Shown: positions 1-6,300, counted from the first letter of the stretch. The stretch: 6,300 nt of DNA from an uncultured Lachnoanaerobaculum sp. (GCA_916720285.1 CAKAQP010000137.1:1-6300); one strand, 5' to 3'. Notes: generated by a model from the letters alone, not told the origin. Translations and numbers: made by a program.

Positions 1-30
1 GGATGTGGCGTATGTGGAGGTGACAAATAA
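1..30 (+). CDS. 3' end of upstream gene, probably NfnA-like ferredoxin-NADP reductase subunit alpha
   Basis: Reading frame 1 gives nine residues, GCGVCGGDK, then TAA at 28-30. The stop shares its last A with the ATG of the next gene (TAATG), so the two genes are translationally coupled. Clostridial NfnA (also called the sulfide/dihydroorotate dehydrogenase-like FAD/NAD-binding subunit) often ends in a short Gly/Cys-rich tail of this type and is normally encoded directly before NfnB. The identification therefore rests on a nine-residue tail plus gene order. The coding end is certain by its coupling to the next gene; the product is an inference. Confidence 0.55.
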   Translation, partial: GCGVCGGDK

Positions 31-1421
31 TGGCACAGGATATGTGGAAGAAAGTTGCTGTTGCTGAGCAGGAGCCTGAAGTAAGAGCTAAAAATTTTGA
101 GGAAGTATGCCTTGGATACACTAAGGAAGAGGCGATGGCTGAGGCTGCAAGATGTTTCAACTGTAAGAACGCAAAATGTATACAGGGTTGCCCTGTATCT
201 ATAAATATTCCCGCTTTTATACAGGAAATATTAAAGGGTGATATTGAAGGTGCGTCAGATGTTATCGCACAGTCAAGTTCACTTCCTGCCGTATGTGGAA
301 GAGTTTGTCCACAGGAGACACAGTGTGAGGGTGTATGTATCAGAGGAAACAGAGGTGAGGCTGTTTCGATAGGTAAACTTGAGAGATATGTAGCAGATAC
401 TGCAAGAAAGATGGGTATTAAGCCAAAGGCAAATCCGAACAAGAACGGTAAGAGAGTTGCTGTAATCGGTTCAGGTCCGGCCGGACTTAGCTGTGCGGGA
501 GATCTTGCAAAGCTTGGATATGAAGTTACTATATTTGAAGCATTACATGAGCCGGGCGGAGTTTTGATTTACGGAATTCCTGAGTTCAGATTACCTAAGG
601 ATGAAGTTGTTTTACCTGAAATTCAAAACGTTATAGACCTTGGTGTAAAGATTGAGACAGACGTTATTATCGGAAAAACCGTTACAATAGATGAACTTTT
701 GGAAGAAGAAGGATTTGATGCCGTATTTATCGGTTCAGGTGCAGGTCTTCCGATGTTTATGGGTATTCCGGGTGAAAATGCAAACGGAGTATTCTCAGCA
801 AACGAGTATCTTACAAGAAATAACCTTATGAAGGCATTCAGAGATGACTATCACACACCTATTATTAAGAGTAAAAAGGTATGTATTGTAGGTGGAGGAA
901 ACGTGGCTATGGATGCTGCAAGAACCGCTCTAAGACTTGGTGCCGAAGTACATGTTATATATAGAAGAAGTGAAGCCGAATTACCTGCAAGAGCTGAAGA
1001 AGTTCATCATGCAAAGCAGGAAGGTATCATATTCGATATTTTGACAAACCCTGTTGAGATCCTTGAAGATGAAAAGGGATGGGTAAAGGGAATGAAAGTT
1101 ATCAGAATGGAACTTGGAGAGCCTGATGCCAGCGGTAGAAGAAGACCTGTAGAGGTAAAGGGAAGTGAGTTCGTTATTGACTGTGATACTGTTATCATGT
1201 CACTAGGTACTTCACCTAATCCTCTTATCGCAAGAACTACAGAAGGTCTTGATATCAATAAGTGGAAATGTATTGAAGCTGATGAAAAGACCGGACAAAC
1301 TTCAAGAAAGGGAGTTTTTGCAGGTGGCGATGCCGTAACAGGTGCTGCTACGGTTATTCTTGCTATGGAGGCCGGAAGAGCCGGAGCAAGAGGAATACAT
1401 GAGTATCTCTCAGAAAAATAA
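30..1421 (+). CDS. nfnB: NfnB / GltA-like NAD(P)-dependent iron-sulfur flavoprotein
   Basis: This is a 463-residue soluble protein of the glutamate synthase small-subunit family, matching the usual length of NfnB. The N-terminal ferredoxin-like domain has two cysteine groups: C42, C45, C50, C54 and C89, C93, C99, C103, enough for two [4Fe-4S] clusters. A first Rossmann motif, GSGPAG (147-152), should bind FAD. A second, GGGNVA (288-293), followed by a YRR stretch typical of NADP(H) binding, should bind the nicotinamide cofactor. GGD (432-434) with the helix after it is the C-terminal FAD contact of this family. GGAGGTG at 16-22 lies 7 bases before the ATG and supports this start. Databases often call such proteins NADPH-dependent glutamate synthase. 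With an apparent nfnA directly upstream and no large glutamate synthase subunit in view, the likelier role is the NADPH-site subunit of NfnAB, which couples NADH, ferredoxin and NADP+ by flavin-based electron bifurcation. The family is certain; the exact reaction is inferred. Confidence 0.88.
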   Translation: MAQDMWKKVAVAEQEPEVRAKNFEEVCLGYTKEEAMAEAARCFNCKNAKCIQGCPVSINIPAFIQEILKGDIEGASDVIAQSSSLPAVCGRVCPQETQCEGVCIRGNRGEAVSIGKLERYVADTARKMGIKPKANPNKNGKRVAVIGSGPAGLSCAGDLAKLGYEVTIFEALHEPGGVLIYGIPEFRLPKDEVVLPEIQNVIDLGVKIETDVIIGKTVTIDELLEEEGFDAVFIGSGAGLPMFMGIPGENANGVFSANEYLTRNNLMKAFRDDYHTPIIKSKKVCIVGGGNVAMDAARTALRLGAEVHVIYRRSEAELPARAEEVHHAKQEGIIFDILTNPVEILEDEKGWVKGMKVIRMELGEPDASGRRRPVEVKGSEFVIDCDTVIMSLGTSPNPLIARTTEGLDINKWKCIEADEKTGQTSRKGVFAGGDAVTGAATVILAMEAGRAGARGIHEYLSEK

Positions 1422-1442
1422 ATATAAAATAATATAAATTAA

Positions 1443-1496
1443 ATGAAGCCTTTATAGTCGTAATTAGTAAAAATTAACGGTTATAAAGGCTTTGTT
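1443..1496 (+). terminator. Rho-independent terminator after nfnB
   Basis: A perfect 11-bp stem pairs AAGCCTTTATA (1446-1456) with TATAAAGGCTT (1482-1492). The stem can continue inward through two G-T wobbles, CGT/ACG, and then TAATT/AATTA around one bulged A, leaving a loop of about six bases. The T-rich tail (TTTGTTATAT) is interrupted, so it is weaker than the stem. It lies 24 bases after the nfnB stop and 100 bases before the next promoter, which separates the nfn and liv transcripts. Confidence 0.75.
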
Positions 1497-1553
1497 ATAT
1501 CTATTTGTTATACCTGCCATGAAAAAAATATATATGTATTTCAAATGTGTTTA

Positions 1554-1582
1554 TTGACAGAATTATATGAAATAAATATAAT
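1554..1582 (+). promoter_or_regulatory. Sigma-A promoter of the liv operon
   Basis: TTGACA (1554-1559) and TATAAT (1577-1582) are both perfect consensus hexamers with the optimal 17-bp spacer. Transcription probably starts at about 1588-1590, giving a leader of only about 30 bases before the livJ ATG, too short for a T-box or riboswitch. The stretch upstream of the -35 (about 1521-1545) is nearly all A/T and could act as an UP element. ATTATAT (1562-1568) and ATATAAT (1576-1582) form an inverted repeat over the spacer and -10, a possible but unproven operator. Confidence 0.85.
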
Positions 1583-1619
1583 GAGATGAGTTTTATAAAA
1601 TTTAATTTATGGAGGCATT

Positions 1620-2801
1620 ATGAAGAAAAGAGTATTATTGTCAGCAATGGCATTGACATTCGGATTGGCATTGACAGCTTGCGGAAACGCAGGTTCGGAT
1701 AAAGCTGCAGATTCAGGATCAAAGGCTGAGACTGAAGCAGCTGCAAAAGTTGACGGTGATGTATTTACAATAGGAACTACAGGACCGCTTACAGGTAGTG
1801 CGGCATCTTACGGTAATTCGGTTAAGAACGGTGCTACTATAGCTATTGATGAGATCAATGCGGCAGGCGGAGTAAAGGTCGGAGATAAGACATATAAGCT
1901 TGCACTTAATTTCCAGGATGATGAAGCTAAAGAAGATAAGGCTGTTAACGCATATAACAATCTTATGGACAGCGGAATCAATGTATTTATGGGTGCTGTA
2001 ACAAGCGGTTCATCACTTGCACTTACAGATTTAACAGCAAAGGATAATATTTTACAGATTACACCTTCAGGTTCAGCTAAGGCAATCACTGAGAATCCTA
2101 ATGTTTTCAGACTTTGCTTTACAGATCCGCTTCAGGGAAAGATGATTGCAGATTTCGTTGTAGATCAGGGTTATGAGAGTGTTGCAGTTCTTTACAACAA
2201 CTCTGACGAGTATTCAACAGGAGTATATGAGGCTTTCAAAGAGGAGCTTAACGCTGCCGGAAAGTCTGACTTACTTGTAAATGAGCAGTCATTCACAAAT
2301 GATGATGTAGACTTTACAACTCAGTTGACACAGATCAAGGCTTCAGGAGCTAAGCTTATATTTGTACCGGGATATTATGAAGCGGCAGCATATATTGTAC
2401 AGCAGGCAAAGCAGCAGGGTATCGATGCGGCATTTGTAGGTTCTGACGGTTGGGACGGAGTTTTATCTCAGGTTACAGATCCAAGCGCTGTTGAAGGTGC
2501 GGTATTCTTAAGTCCGTTCTTGGCTTCAGATCCTTCTGCGGCAGATTTCACAAAGGCATATGAGACTGCATATAAGGCAACACCTGACCAGTTTGCAGCT
2601 GACGGATATGATACAGTTTACGTAATCAAGGCGGCTATGGAAAAGGCCGGAAGCATCAAGAGTGATGACCTTATCAAGGCTATGACTGAGATAGAGGTAA
2701 ACGGTATCACAGGAAAGGTATCATTTAATGCTGACGGTGAGCCGAACAAGGAGCCTAAGTTTGTTACTATAACAAACGGAGAGTATAAGCTTTTTGAGTA
2801 A
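1620..2801 (+). CDS. livJ: Branched-chain amino acid ABC transporter substrate-binding lipoprotein
   Basis: This 393-residue extracellular receptor should capture leucine, isoleucine, valine or related amino acids and pass them to LivH/LivM. The N-terminus has MKKR, a hydrophobic stretch and the lipobox LTAC, so signal peptidase II should cleave before C21 and the lipidated Cys should anchor the protein to the outer face of the membrane. Residues 22-46 are an Ala/Ser/Glu/Lys-rich flexible linker. From about 49 to the end is a type I periplasmic-binding fold (Peripla_BP_6), opening with FTIGTTGPLTG (49-59). Family-typical ligand-contact regions are seen at TSGSS (128-132), TPSGS (148-152) and GSDGWDG (274-280). 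GGAGG at 1611-1615, four bases before the ATG, supports the start. It is first in the operon, directly behind the consensus promoter, and a hairpin follows it. The exact amino acid bound cannot be read from the sequence; HAAT-family receptors also bind other hydrophobic or polar amino acids. Confidence 0.93.
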   Translation: MKKRVLLSAMALTFGLALTACGNAGSDKAADSGSKAETEAAAKVDGDVFTIGTTGPLTGSAASYGNSVKNGATIAIDEINAAGGVKVGDKTYKLALNFQDDEAKEDKAVNAYNNLMDSGINVFMGAVTSGSSLALTDLTAKDNILQITPSGSAKAITENPNVFRLCFTDPLQGKMIADFVVDQGYESVAVLYNNSDEYSTGVYEAFKEELNAAGKSDLLVNEQSFTNDDVDFTTQLTQIKASGAKLIFVPGYYEAAAYIVQQAKQQGIDAAFVGSDGWDGVLSQVTDPSAVEGAVFLSPFLASDPSAADFTKAYETAYKATPDQFAADGYDTVYVIKAAMEKAGSIKSDDLIKAMTEIEVNGITGKVSFNADGEPNKEPKFVTITNGEYKLFE

Positions 2802-2814
2802 TCTATGAAATTTT

Positions 2815-2848
2815 AAAGAGGACGGGATTATTGTCCCATCCTCTTTTT
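2815..2848 (+). terminator. Intra-operon terminator/attenuator between livJ and livH
   Basis: AAAGAGGA (2815-2822) pairs with TCCTCTTT (2839-2846). After a C-A mismatch, GGGA (2824-2827) pairs with TCCC (2834-2837) around a six-base loop. The 3' arm runs into TTTTTCT, an intrinsic-terminator U tract. It lies 13 bases after the livJ stop. I see no convincing promoter before livH, so livHMGF must depend on read-through. This fits the common arrangement in which the binding protein is made in excess over the membrane complex. The hairpin may also protect the 3' end of a short livJ mRNA. Confidence 0.8.
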
Positions 2849-2857
2849 CTGACATAG

Positions 2858-2905
2858 ACCTCGGAAAGCTTCTAACGTAAGTTAGGAGTTTTCCGTAGTT
2901 TAGGT
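2858..2905 (+). promoter_or_regulatory. Long hairpin with GTAA loop before the livH ribosome site
   Basis: CGGAAAGCTTCTAAC (2862-2876) pairs over all 15 positions with GTTAGGAGTTTTCCG (2881-2895), with two G-T wobbles and a GTAA loop, a GNRA-type tetraloop in RNA. A short outer helix, ACCT (2858-2861) with AGGT (2902-2905), can close the structure across a six-base bulge on the 3' side. No U run follows, so it does not look like a terminator. The livH Shine-Dalgarno, GAGGGG (2909-2914), begins three bases after the outer helix. Likely roles are protecting the 5' end of a processed livHMGF mRNA or modulating livH translation. The pairing is seen; the function is inferred. Confidence 0.6.
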
Positions 2906-2921
2906 AAAGAGGGGTAAAAAA

Positions 2922-3803
2922 ATGTTAATTAACTTTATTGAACAGTTAATAAACGGATTGAGGACAGGAAGCATTTATGCATTGATAGCTATAGGTTATA
3001 CAATGGTATACGGTATAGCTAAAATGATAAATTTTGCTCATGGAGATATAATAATGGTAGGAGCATATGCCCTTTATTTTAGTATATCGGTATTGGGTTT
3101 ACCTGTTCCGGCAGCGCTTTTATTAACTGTTATTGTATGTTCTGTTTTGGGCGTTTTGATTGAAAAGATTGCGTATAAACCGCTTAGAAAAGCACCACCT
3201 TTGGCAGTACTTATTACTGCGATAGGTATGAGCTTCTTTTTACAGAGCAGTTCTTTATTGATATTCGGTTCAACACCGATACCGTTTCAATCTGTAATTC
3301 CGAACGAAAATATAAAGGTAGGACCGGTTACAATTTCAAGTATTACTTTGGTTACATTGATAGTGACTGCTGTTGCAATGATTCTGCTTACATTGTTTAT
3401 AAACAAAACTAAGCTGGGATCTGCAATGAGAGCCGTTTCGGAAGATAAGGGAGCGGCGGAACTTATGGGTATCAATGTAAACAGTACCATATCAATGACT
3501 TTCGCAATAGGTTCGGCACTTGCGGCTGTAGCGGGTATTTTGTATATAAGTCAGTACCAGTCTATGAAGCCTACACTTGGAGCGCTTCCGGGTATAAAGG
3601 CGTTTGTGGCTGCCGTTCTTGGAGGAATAGGAAGTATACCGGGAGCGATGCTTGGCGGAATACTTTTGGGACTTATTGAAAGTGTGTCTAAGGCGTATAT
3701 TTCAACAGAGCTTGCAGATGCTATTGTTTTCGGAGTTTTGATTGTCGTTTTATTATTCAGACCTTCAGGGCTTTTAGGCAAGAAGAAGATTGTAAAGGTA
3801 TAG
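2922..3803 (+). CDS. livH: Branched-chain amino acid ABC transporter permease LivH
   Basis: This 293-residue integral membrane protein is one of the two channel-forming subunits of the importer. Roughly eight hydrophobic segments are visible, at about 14-32, 36-55, 57-80, 92-113, 136-160, 188-210, 225-250 and 262-285. The family signature GYTMVYGIAKMINFAHGD ends at residue 42. The cytoplasmic loop SAMRAVSEDKGAAELMGI (167-184) corresponds to the EAA-like coupling helix that docks onto the ATPases. VLGGIGSIPGAMLGG near the C-terminus is also typical of LivH. GAGGGG at 2909-2914 sits seven bases before the ATG. The 118-base upstream gap with two hairpins is the only real break in the liv operon. 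No truncation or unusual feature is seen, and the length is normal for the family. Confidence 0.94.
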   Translation: MLINFIEQLINGLRTGSIYALIAIGYTMVYGIAKMINFAHGDIIMVGAYALYFSISVLGLPVPAALLLTVIVCSVLGVLIEKIAYKPLRKAPPLAVLITAIGMSFFLQSSSLLIFGSTPIPFQSVIPNENIKVGPVTISSITLVTLIVTAVAMILLTLFINKTKLGSAMRAVSEDKGAAELMGINVNSTISMTFAIGSALAAVAGILYISQYQSMKPTLGALPGIKAFVAAVLGGIGSIPGAMLGGILLGLIESVSKAYISTELADAIVFGVLIVVLLFRPSGLLGKKKIVKV

Positions 3804-3810
3804 GTGTGGT

Positions 3811-4770
3811 ATGAAGATATTAAATAAAAAAACTATATTTAATATAGCTATAATGTTACTGGCCTATGTATTAGTGTTTGTTTTGATAAATTCAGGAATA
3901 CTCAGCAGACAATATAAATCTTTGATAGTTCCTATTTGTGTGAACATAATGTTGGCTGTTTCACTGAATCTTGTAACAGGATTTTTGGGAGAACTTTCAT
4001 TGGGCCATGCAGGTTTTATGTCAATAGGAGCATATACAAGTGCTTTGATTTCTATCAATACAAGCTTTTTACCTCCGGCGCTGTCTTTCTTTATAGCTGT
4101 GGTTTGCGGCTGTGTACTTGCGGCTGTTTTCGGATTTTTGATAGGTGTGCCTGTACTCAGACTTAGAGGTGACTATCTGGCTATAGTAACACTTGCATTC
4201 GGAGAGATAATAAAGTCTGTTATAAATTATCTTAATTTTACAGGAGGATCAAAGGGACTTAGCAAGATTCCTTTATATTCCGATTATAATAATTTTACAG
4301 TAGTATTTATTATCATGGTAATATGTATAGTGTTGATTTCAAATCTTATAAACTCAAGAGACGGAAGAGCGATAAAGTCAATTCGTGACAATGATATTGC
4401 GGCTGAGTCTATAGGAATAAAGATAAGTAAGTATAAGGTAAGCGCTTTTGTTATAGCTGCAGCTTTTGCAGGACTTGCAGGTTCACTTTATGCTCATAAT
4501 GTAGGTATTATAAAGCCTAATATTTTTGACTATAACAAATCAATTGAGATACTTGTGTTTGTGGTTCTTGGAGGTATGGGAAATATTCCGGGTTCAATAA
4601 TATCCGCAATAATTCTTACCGTATTACCTGAGTTCTTAAGAGGTGCGGACAATTTGAGAATGTTACTCTATGCTATAGTATTGATTTTGATGATGATATT
4701 TAACAACAGTAAGTTTAAGGCTAATTTATCACTGAATAAAACCTTTAGAAAGCTTGGAAAGGAGGATTAA
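3811..4770 (+). CDS. livM: Branched-chain amino acid ABC transporter permease LivM
   Basis: This 319-residue membrane protein is the second permease subunit and pairs with LivH. The LivM hallmark ELSLGHAGFM is at 61-70, followed by SIGAY. The EAA-like coupling loop SRDGRAIKSIRDNDIAAESIGI (182-203) contacts an ATPase subunit. VVLGGMGNIPGS near the C-terminus matches the equivalent LivH motif, as expected for paired permeases of shared ancestry. Around eight to nine hydrophobic segments are visible, the first at about 11-29. It starts seven bases after the livH stop. Its ribosome site is the weakest in the operon, only AGGTG (3802-3806) overlapping the livH stop, so translation probably depends on coupling to livH. 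Its stop overlaps the livG start by one base. Confidence 0.93.
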   Translation: MKILNKKTIFNIAIMLLAYVLVFVLINSGILSRQYKSLIVPICVNIMLAVSLNLVTGFLGELSLGHAGFMSIGAYTSALISINTSFLPPALSFFIAVVCGCVLAAVFGFLIGVPVLRLRGDYLAIVTLAFGEIIKSVINYLNFTGGSKGLSKIPLYSDYNNFTVVFIIMVICIVLISNLINSRDGRAIKSIRDNDIAAESIGIKISKYKVSAFVIAAAFAGLAGSLYAHNVGIIKPNIFDYNKSIEILVFVVLGGMGNIPGSIISAIILTVLPEFLRGADNLRMLLYAIVLILMMIFNNSKFKANLSLNKTFRKLGKED

Positions 4771-5522
4771 TGCTGGAGTGTAAGAATCTTGGGATTCAAT
4801 TCGGAGGATTAAAGGCGGTAGACAATTTTAATCTTAATATTGAAAAGGGAATGTTATACGGTCTTATAGGACCGAACGGTGCAGGAAAGACTACAGTTTT
4901 TAACCTCTTGACAGGAGTATATAAGCCGACCGGAGGTACAATAAGACTTGACGGAAATCTTATAAACGGAAAAACACCTACACAGATCAGTAATATGGGT
5001 ATTGCGAGAACATTTCAGAATATAAGACTTTTTTCAAATATGTCGGTTTTAGATAATGTAAAAGTGGCATTGCACGAAAAGGTAAAATACCCTCTGCTTA
5101 CATCTATGACTCATATGTTCGGATTTTCCAAAAAGGAAAAGGAAATGGATAATCTTGCTTTGGAGATACTTGATGTATTTTCACTCGGCTCAAAGAAAGA
5201 TATTCTGTCGGGAAATCTGCCTTACGGTGAGCAGAGAAAGCTTGAGATAGCAAGAGCTCTTGCTACAAGTCCTTCTTTGCTTTTGCTTGATGAGCCGGCG
5301 GCAGGTATGAATCCTAACGAGACGGAAGAGTTGATGGAAACTATCAGAAAAATCAGAGATATGTATAATCTTACAATTCTTTTGATTGAGCATGATATGA
5401 AACTTGTAGCGGGAATTTGTGAAAAGCTTACCGTACTTAATTTCGGTACTGAGCTTGCAAGCGGAACGCCGAGTGAAGTGCTTAATAATCCTGATGTAAT
5501 TACAGCATATTTGGGAGAGTAG
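4770..5522 (+). CDS. livG: Branched-chain amino acid ABC transporter ATP-binding protein LivG
   Basis: This 250-residue cytoplasmic ATPase powers the LivH-LivM channel with LivF. Walker A is GPNGAGKT (34-41), the Q-loop is Q83 in RTFQNIRLF, the ABC signature is LPYGEQ (150-155), Walker B with the catalytic glutamate is LLLLDE ending at D174-E175, and the switch histidine is H208 in LIEHDM. The signature differs from canonical LSGGQ, but LivG proteins generally have a tyrosine-glycine version of it (LxYGxQR), so this is normal. The C-terminal NNPDVITAYLGE is typical of the LivG/LivF group and resembles the LivF end. The ATG shares its A with the livM stop (TAATG). AAAGGAGG at 4758-4765, inside the livM 3' end, is a near-ideal ribosome site four bases upstream. 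Confidence 0.95.
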   Translation: MLECKNLGIQFGGLKAVDNFNLNIEKGMLYGLIGPNGAGKTTVFNLLTGVYKPTGGTIRLDGNLINGKTPTQISNMGIARTFQNIRLFSNMSVLDNVKVALHEKVKYPLLTSMTHMFGFSKKEKEMDNLALEILDVFSLGSKKDILSGNLPYGEQRKLEIARALATSPSLLLLDEPAAGMNPNETEELMETIRKIRDMYNLTILLIEHDMKLVAGICEKLTVLNFGTELASGTPSEVLNNPDVITAYLGE

Positions 5523-5530
5523 GAGGAACG

Positions 5531-6241
5531 ATGGAAATATTAAAAGTAAAAGATCTTGTCGTGAACTATGGAATGATCAAGGCTGTAAAGGGCGCAAGCT
5601 TTTGTGTCAATCAAGGTGAAATAGTTGCTCTTATAGGTGCAAACGGTGCCGGTAAAACTTCTATTTTGCACACTGTTACAGGACTTCTCAGTGCAAAAGA
5701 AGGAAGTATCGAGTTTGACGGTAAGGATATAACAAAAACAAAGGCGCACGATATAGTTAAGCTTGGAATGGCACATGTACCTGAGGGAAGAAGAGTTTTC
5801 GGTGATTTGACTGTAATTGAAAACCTGAAACTCGGCGCATATATAAGAAATGATAAGGCGGGAATTGAAGAAAGCCTTGAAAAAATTTATAAGAGATTTC
5901 CAAGACTGTTTGAGAGAAAGACTCAGGTTGCAGGTACACTTTCAGGCGGTGAGCAGCAGATGCTTGCAATGGGAAGAGCTCTTATGAGCAATCCTAAAGT
6001 CATTGTGATGGATGAGCCTTCAATGGGTCTGTCACCGCTTTATGTGAATGAAATATTTGATATTATAAGAGAAATTCATGAGAGCGGAACTACAGTACTC
6101 TTGGTTGAGCAAAATGCAAAAAAAGCGCTTAGTATTGCCGACAGAGCCTATGTTCTTGAAACAGGAAATATAGTTCTTGATGGAGATGCAAAGAAACTTA
6201 TGGATGATGACAGTGTAAAGAAAGCATATCTTGGGGAATAA
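5531..6241 (+). CDS. livF: Branched-chain amino acid ABC transporter ATP-binding protein LivF
   Basis: This 236-residue cytoplasmic ATPase is the second nucleotide-binding subunit of the importer. Walker A is GANGAGKT (36-43), the ABC signature is LSGGEQ (137-142), and Walker B with the catalytic glutamate is VIVMDEP, with D161 and E162. HVPEGRRVFGDLTV carries the Q-loop region in the form usual for LivF, where E replaces the common Q. The switch position is Q194 in LLVEQNA instead of histidine, also characteristic of LivF, so the LivG/LivF pair has one complete and one modified switch. The end KKAYLGE is the family's usual C-terminus. It starts eight bases after the livG stop, with AGGAGG (5521-5526) overlapping that stop and lying four bases before the ATG. 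It is the last gene of the operon in the window. Confidence 0.95.
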   Translation: MEILKVKDLVVNYGMIKAVKGASFCVNQGEIVALIGANGAGKTSILHTVTGLLSAKEGSIEFDGKDITKTKAHDIVKLGMAHVPEGRRVFGDLTVIENLKLGAYIRNDKAGIEESLEKIYKRFPRLFERKTQVAGTLSGGEQQMLAMGRALMSNPKVIVMDEPSMGLSPLYVNEIFDIIREIHESGTTVLLVEQNAKKALSIADRAYVLETGNIVLDGDAKKLMDDDSVKKAYLGE

Positions 6242-6258
6242 AAGTGGCTGTGAAATAA

Positions 6259-6300
6259 GTCCCTAAAAGAAATAGGACCATTCGTTCATGCGAAAGGTCC
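6259..6300 (+). terminator. Probable operon-end hairpin, cut by the window edge
   Basis: GGACC (6275-6279) pairs with GGTCC (6296-6300), and TTCG (6281-6284) with CGAA (6291-6294), with an A-A mismatch between them and a loop of six bases. The stem reaches the last base of the window, so the U tract needed to confirm termination is not visible. The A-rich AAAAGAAATA just upstream could extend the stem if T-rich sequence follows. The position, 33 bases after the livF stop, suits a terminator. GTCCCTA (6259-6265) could instead pair with TAGGAC (6273-6278) with a bulged C, excluding the main stem. Confidence 0.55.

Noticed and set aside
1007..1258. Open frame on the - strand inside nfnB, and similar - strand frames inside the liv genes.
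   Set aside because: These are antisense shadows of clearly conserved genes; they have no recognisable domains or independent gene signals.
1588..1619. Possible T-box, leader peptide or CodY box before livJ, since such operons are often controlled this way.
   Set aside because: The leader is only about 30 bases, with no room for a T-box. The AT-rich stretch ATAAAATTTAATTTAT only loosely resembles a CodY-type palindrome and is expected in such AT-rich DNA.
2849..2878. Possible internal promoter before livH: CTGACA followed 18 bases later by TAACGT.
   Set aside because: The -10 matches the consensus at only three of six positions and lies inside the long hairpin stem.
3936..4166. Cys/Phe-rich 76-residue + strand frame inside livM.
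   Set aside because: It lies entirely within the well-supported livM in another frame, and its composition is that of an out-of-frame membrane protein.
5217..5234. The LivG signature LPYGEQ departs from LSGGQ.
   Set aside because: LivG proteins commonly have an LxYGxQR signature; all other catalytic motifs are intact.
6101..6115. LivF has Gln (Q194) where ABC ATPases usually have the switch histidine.
   Set aside because: The LVEQN form is characteristic of the LivF family and is not a loss of function specific to this organism.
1..6300. CRISPR arrays, tRNA or rRNA genes, insertion sequences, att sites, toxin-antitoxin or defence genes.
   Set aside because: No repeats with regular spacing, no transposase or integrase, and no unexplained gap longer than 200 bases; nearly all sequence is coding for recognised families.

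Overview
The window is AT-rich, densely coded DNA on the + strand only. Arg is mostly AGA, Gly is often GGA, every gene has an ATG start, and Shine-Dalgarno sites are mostly strong (GGAGG type). This base composition, the NfnAB-type flavoprotein and the lipoprotein-type binding protein point to an anaerobic low-GC Firmicute, probably class Clostridia and plausibly Lachnospiraceae. The family is inferred from style, not from a marker gene.

Layout: (1) Bases 1-30 are the last nine codons of an upstream gene, probably nfnA. Its stop overlaps the start of a complete nfnB/gltA-like gene (30-1421), an iron-sulfur flavoprotein with FAD and NAD(P) domains. (2) Bases 1422-1619 hold a strong hairpin terminator and then a perfect-consensus sigma-A promoter (TTGACA, 17 bp, TATAAT) for the next operon. 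(3) Bases 1620-6241 are a complete branched-chain amino acid ABC importer in the classical order: binding lipoprotein (livJ), two permeases (livH, livM) and two ATPases (livG, livF). (4) Bases 2802-2921, between livJ and livH, carry a terminator-like hairpin followed by a second long hairpin just upstream of the livH ribosome site. (5) Bases 6242-6300 begin a hairpin that is cut by the window edge and probably ends the operon.

How the genes work together: LivJ, anchored to the outer face of the membrane, captures Leu/Ile/Val or related amino acids. It delivers them to the LivH-LivM channel, and LivG-LivF drive import with ATP. The hairpin after livJ probably stops part of the transcription, giving more binding protein than membrane complex. 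The NfnB-like protein belongs to a separate transcript and most likely forms half of the electron-bifurcating NADH-dependent ferredoxin:NADP+ oxidoreductase, so its closeness to the liv operon need not mean a shared function.

I found no previously undescribed system. The genes are ordinary; the most interesting parts are the RNA structures between livJ and livH.
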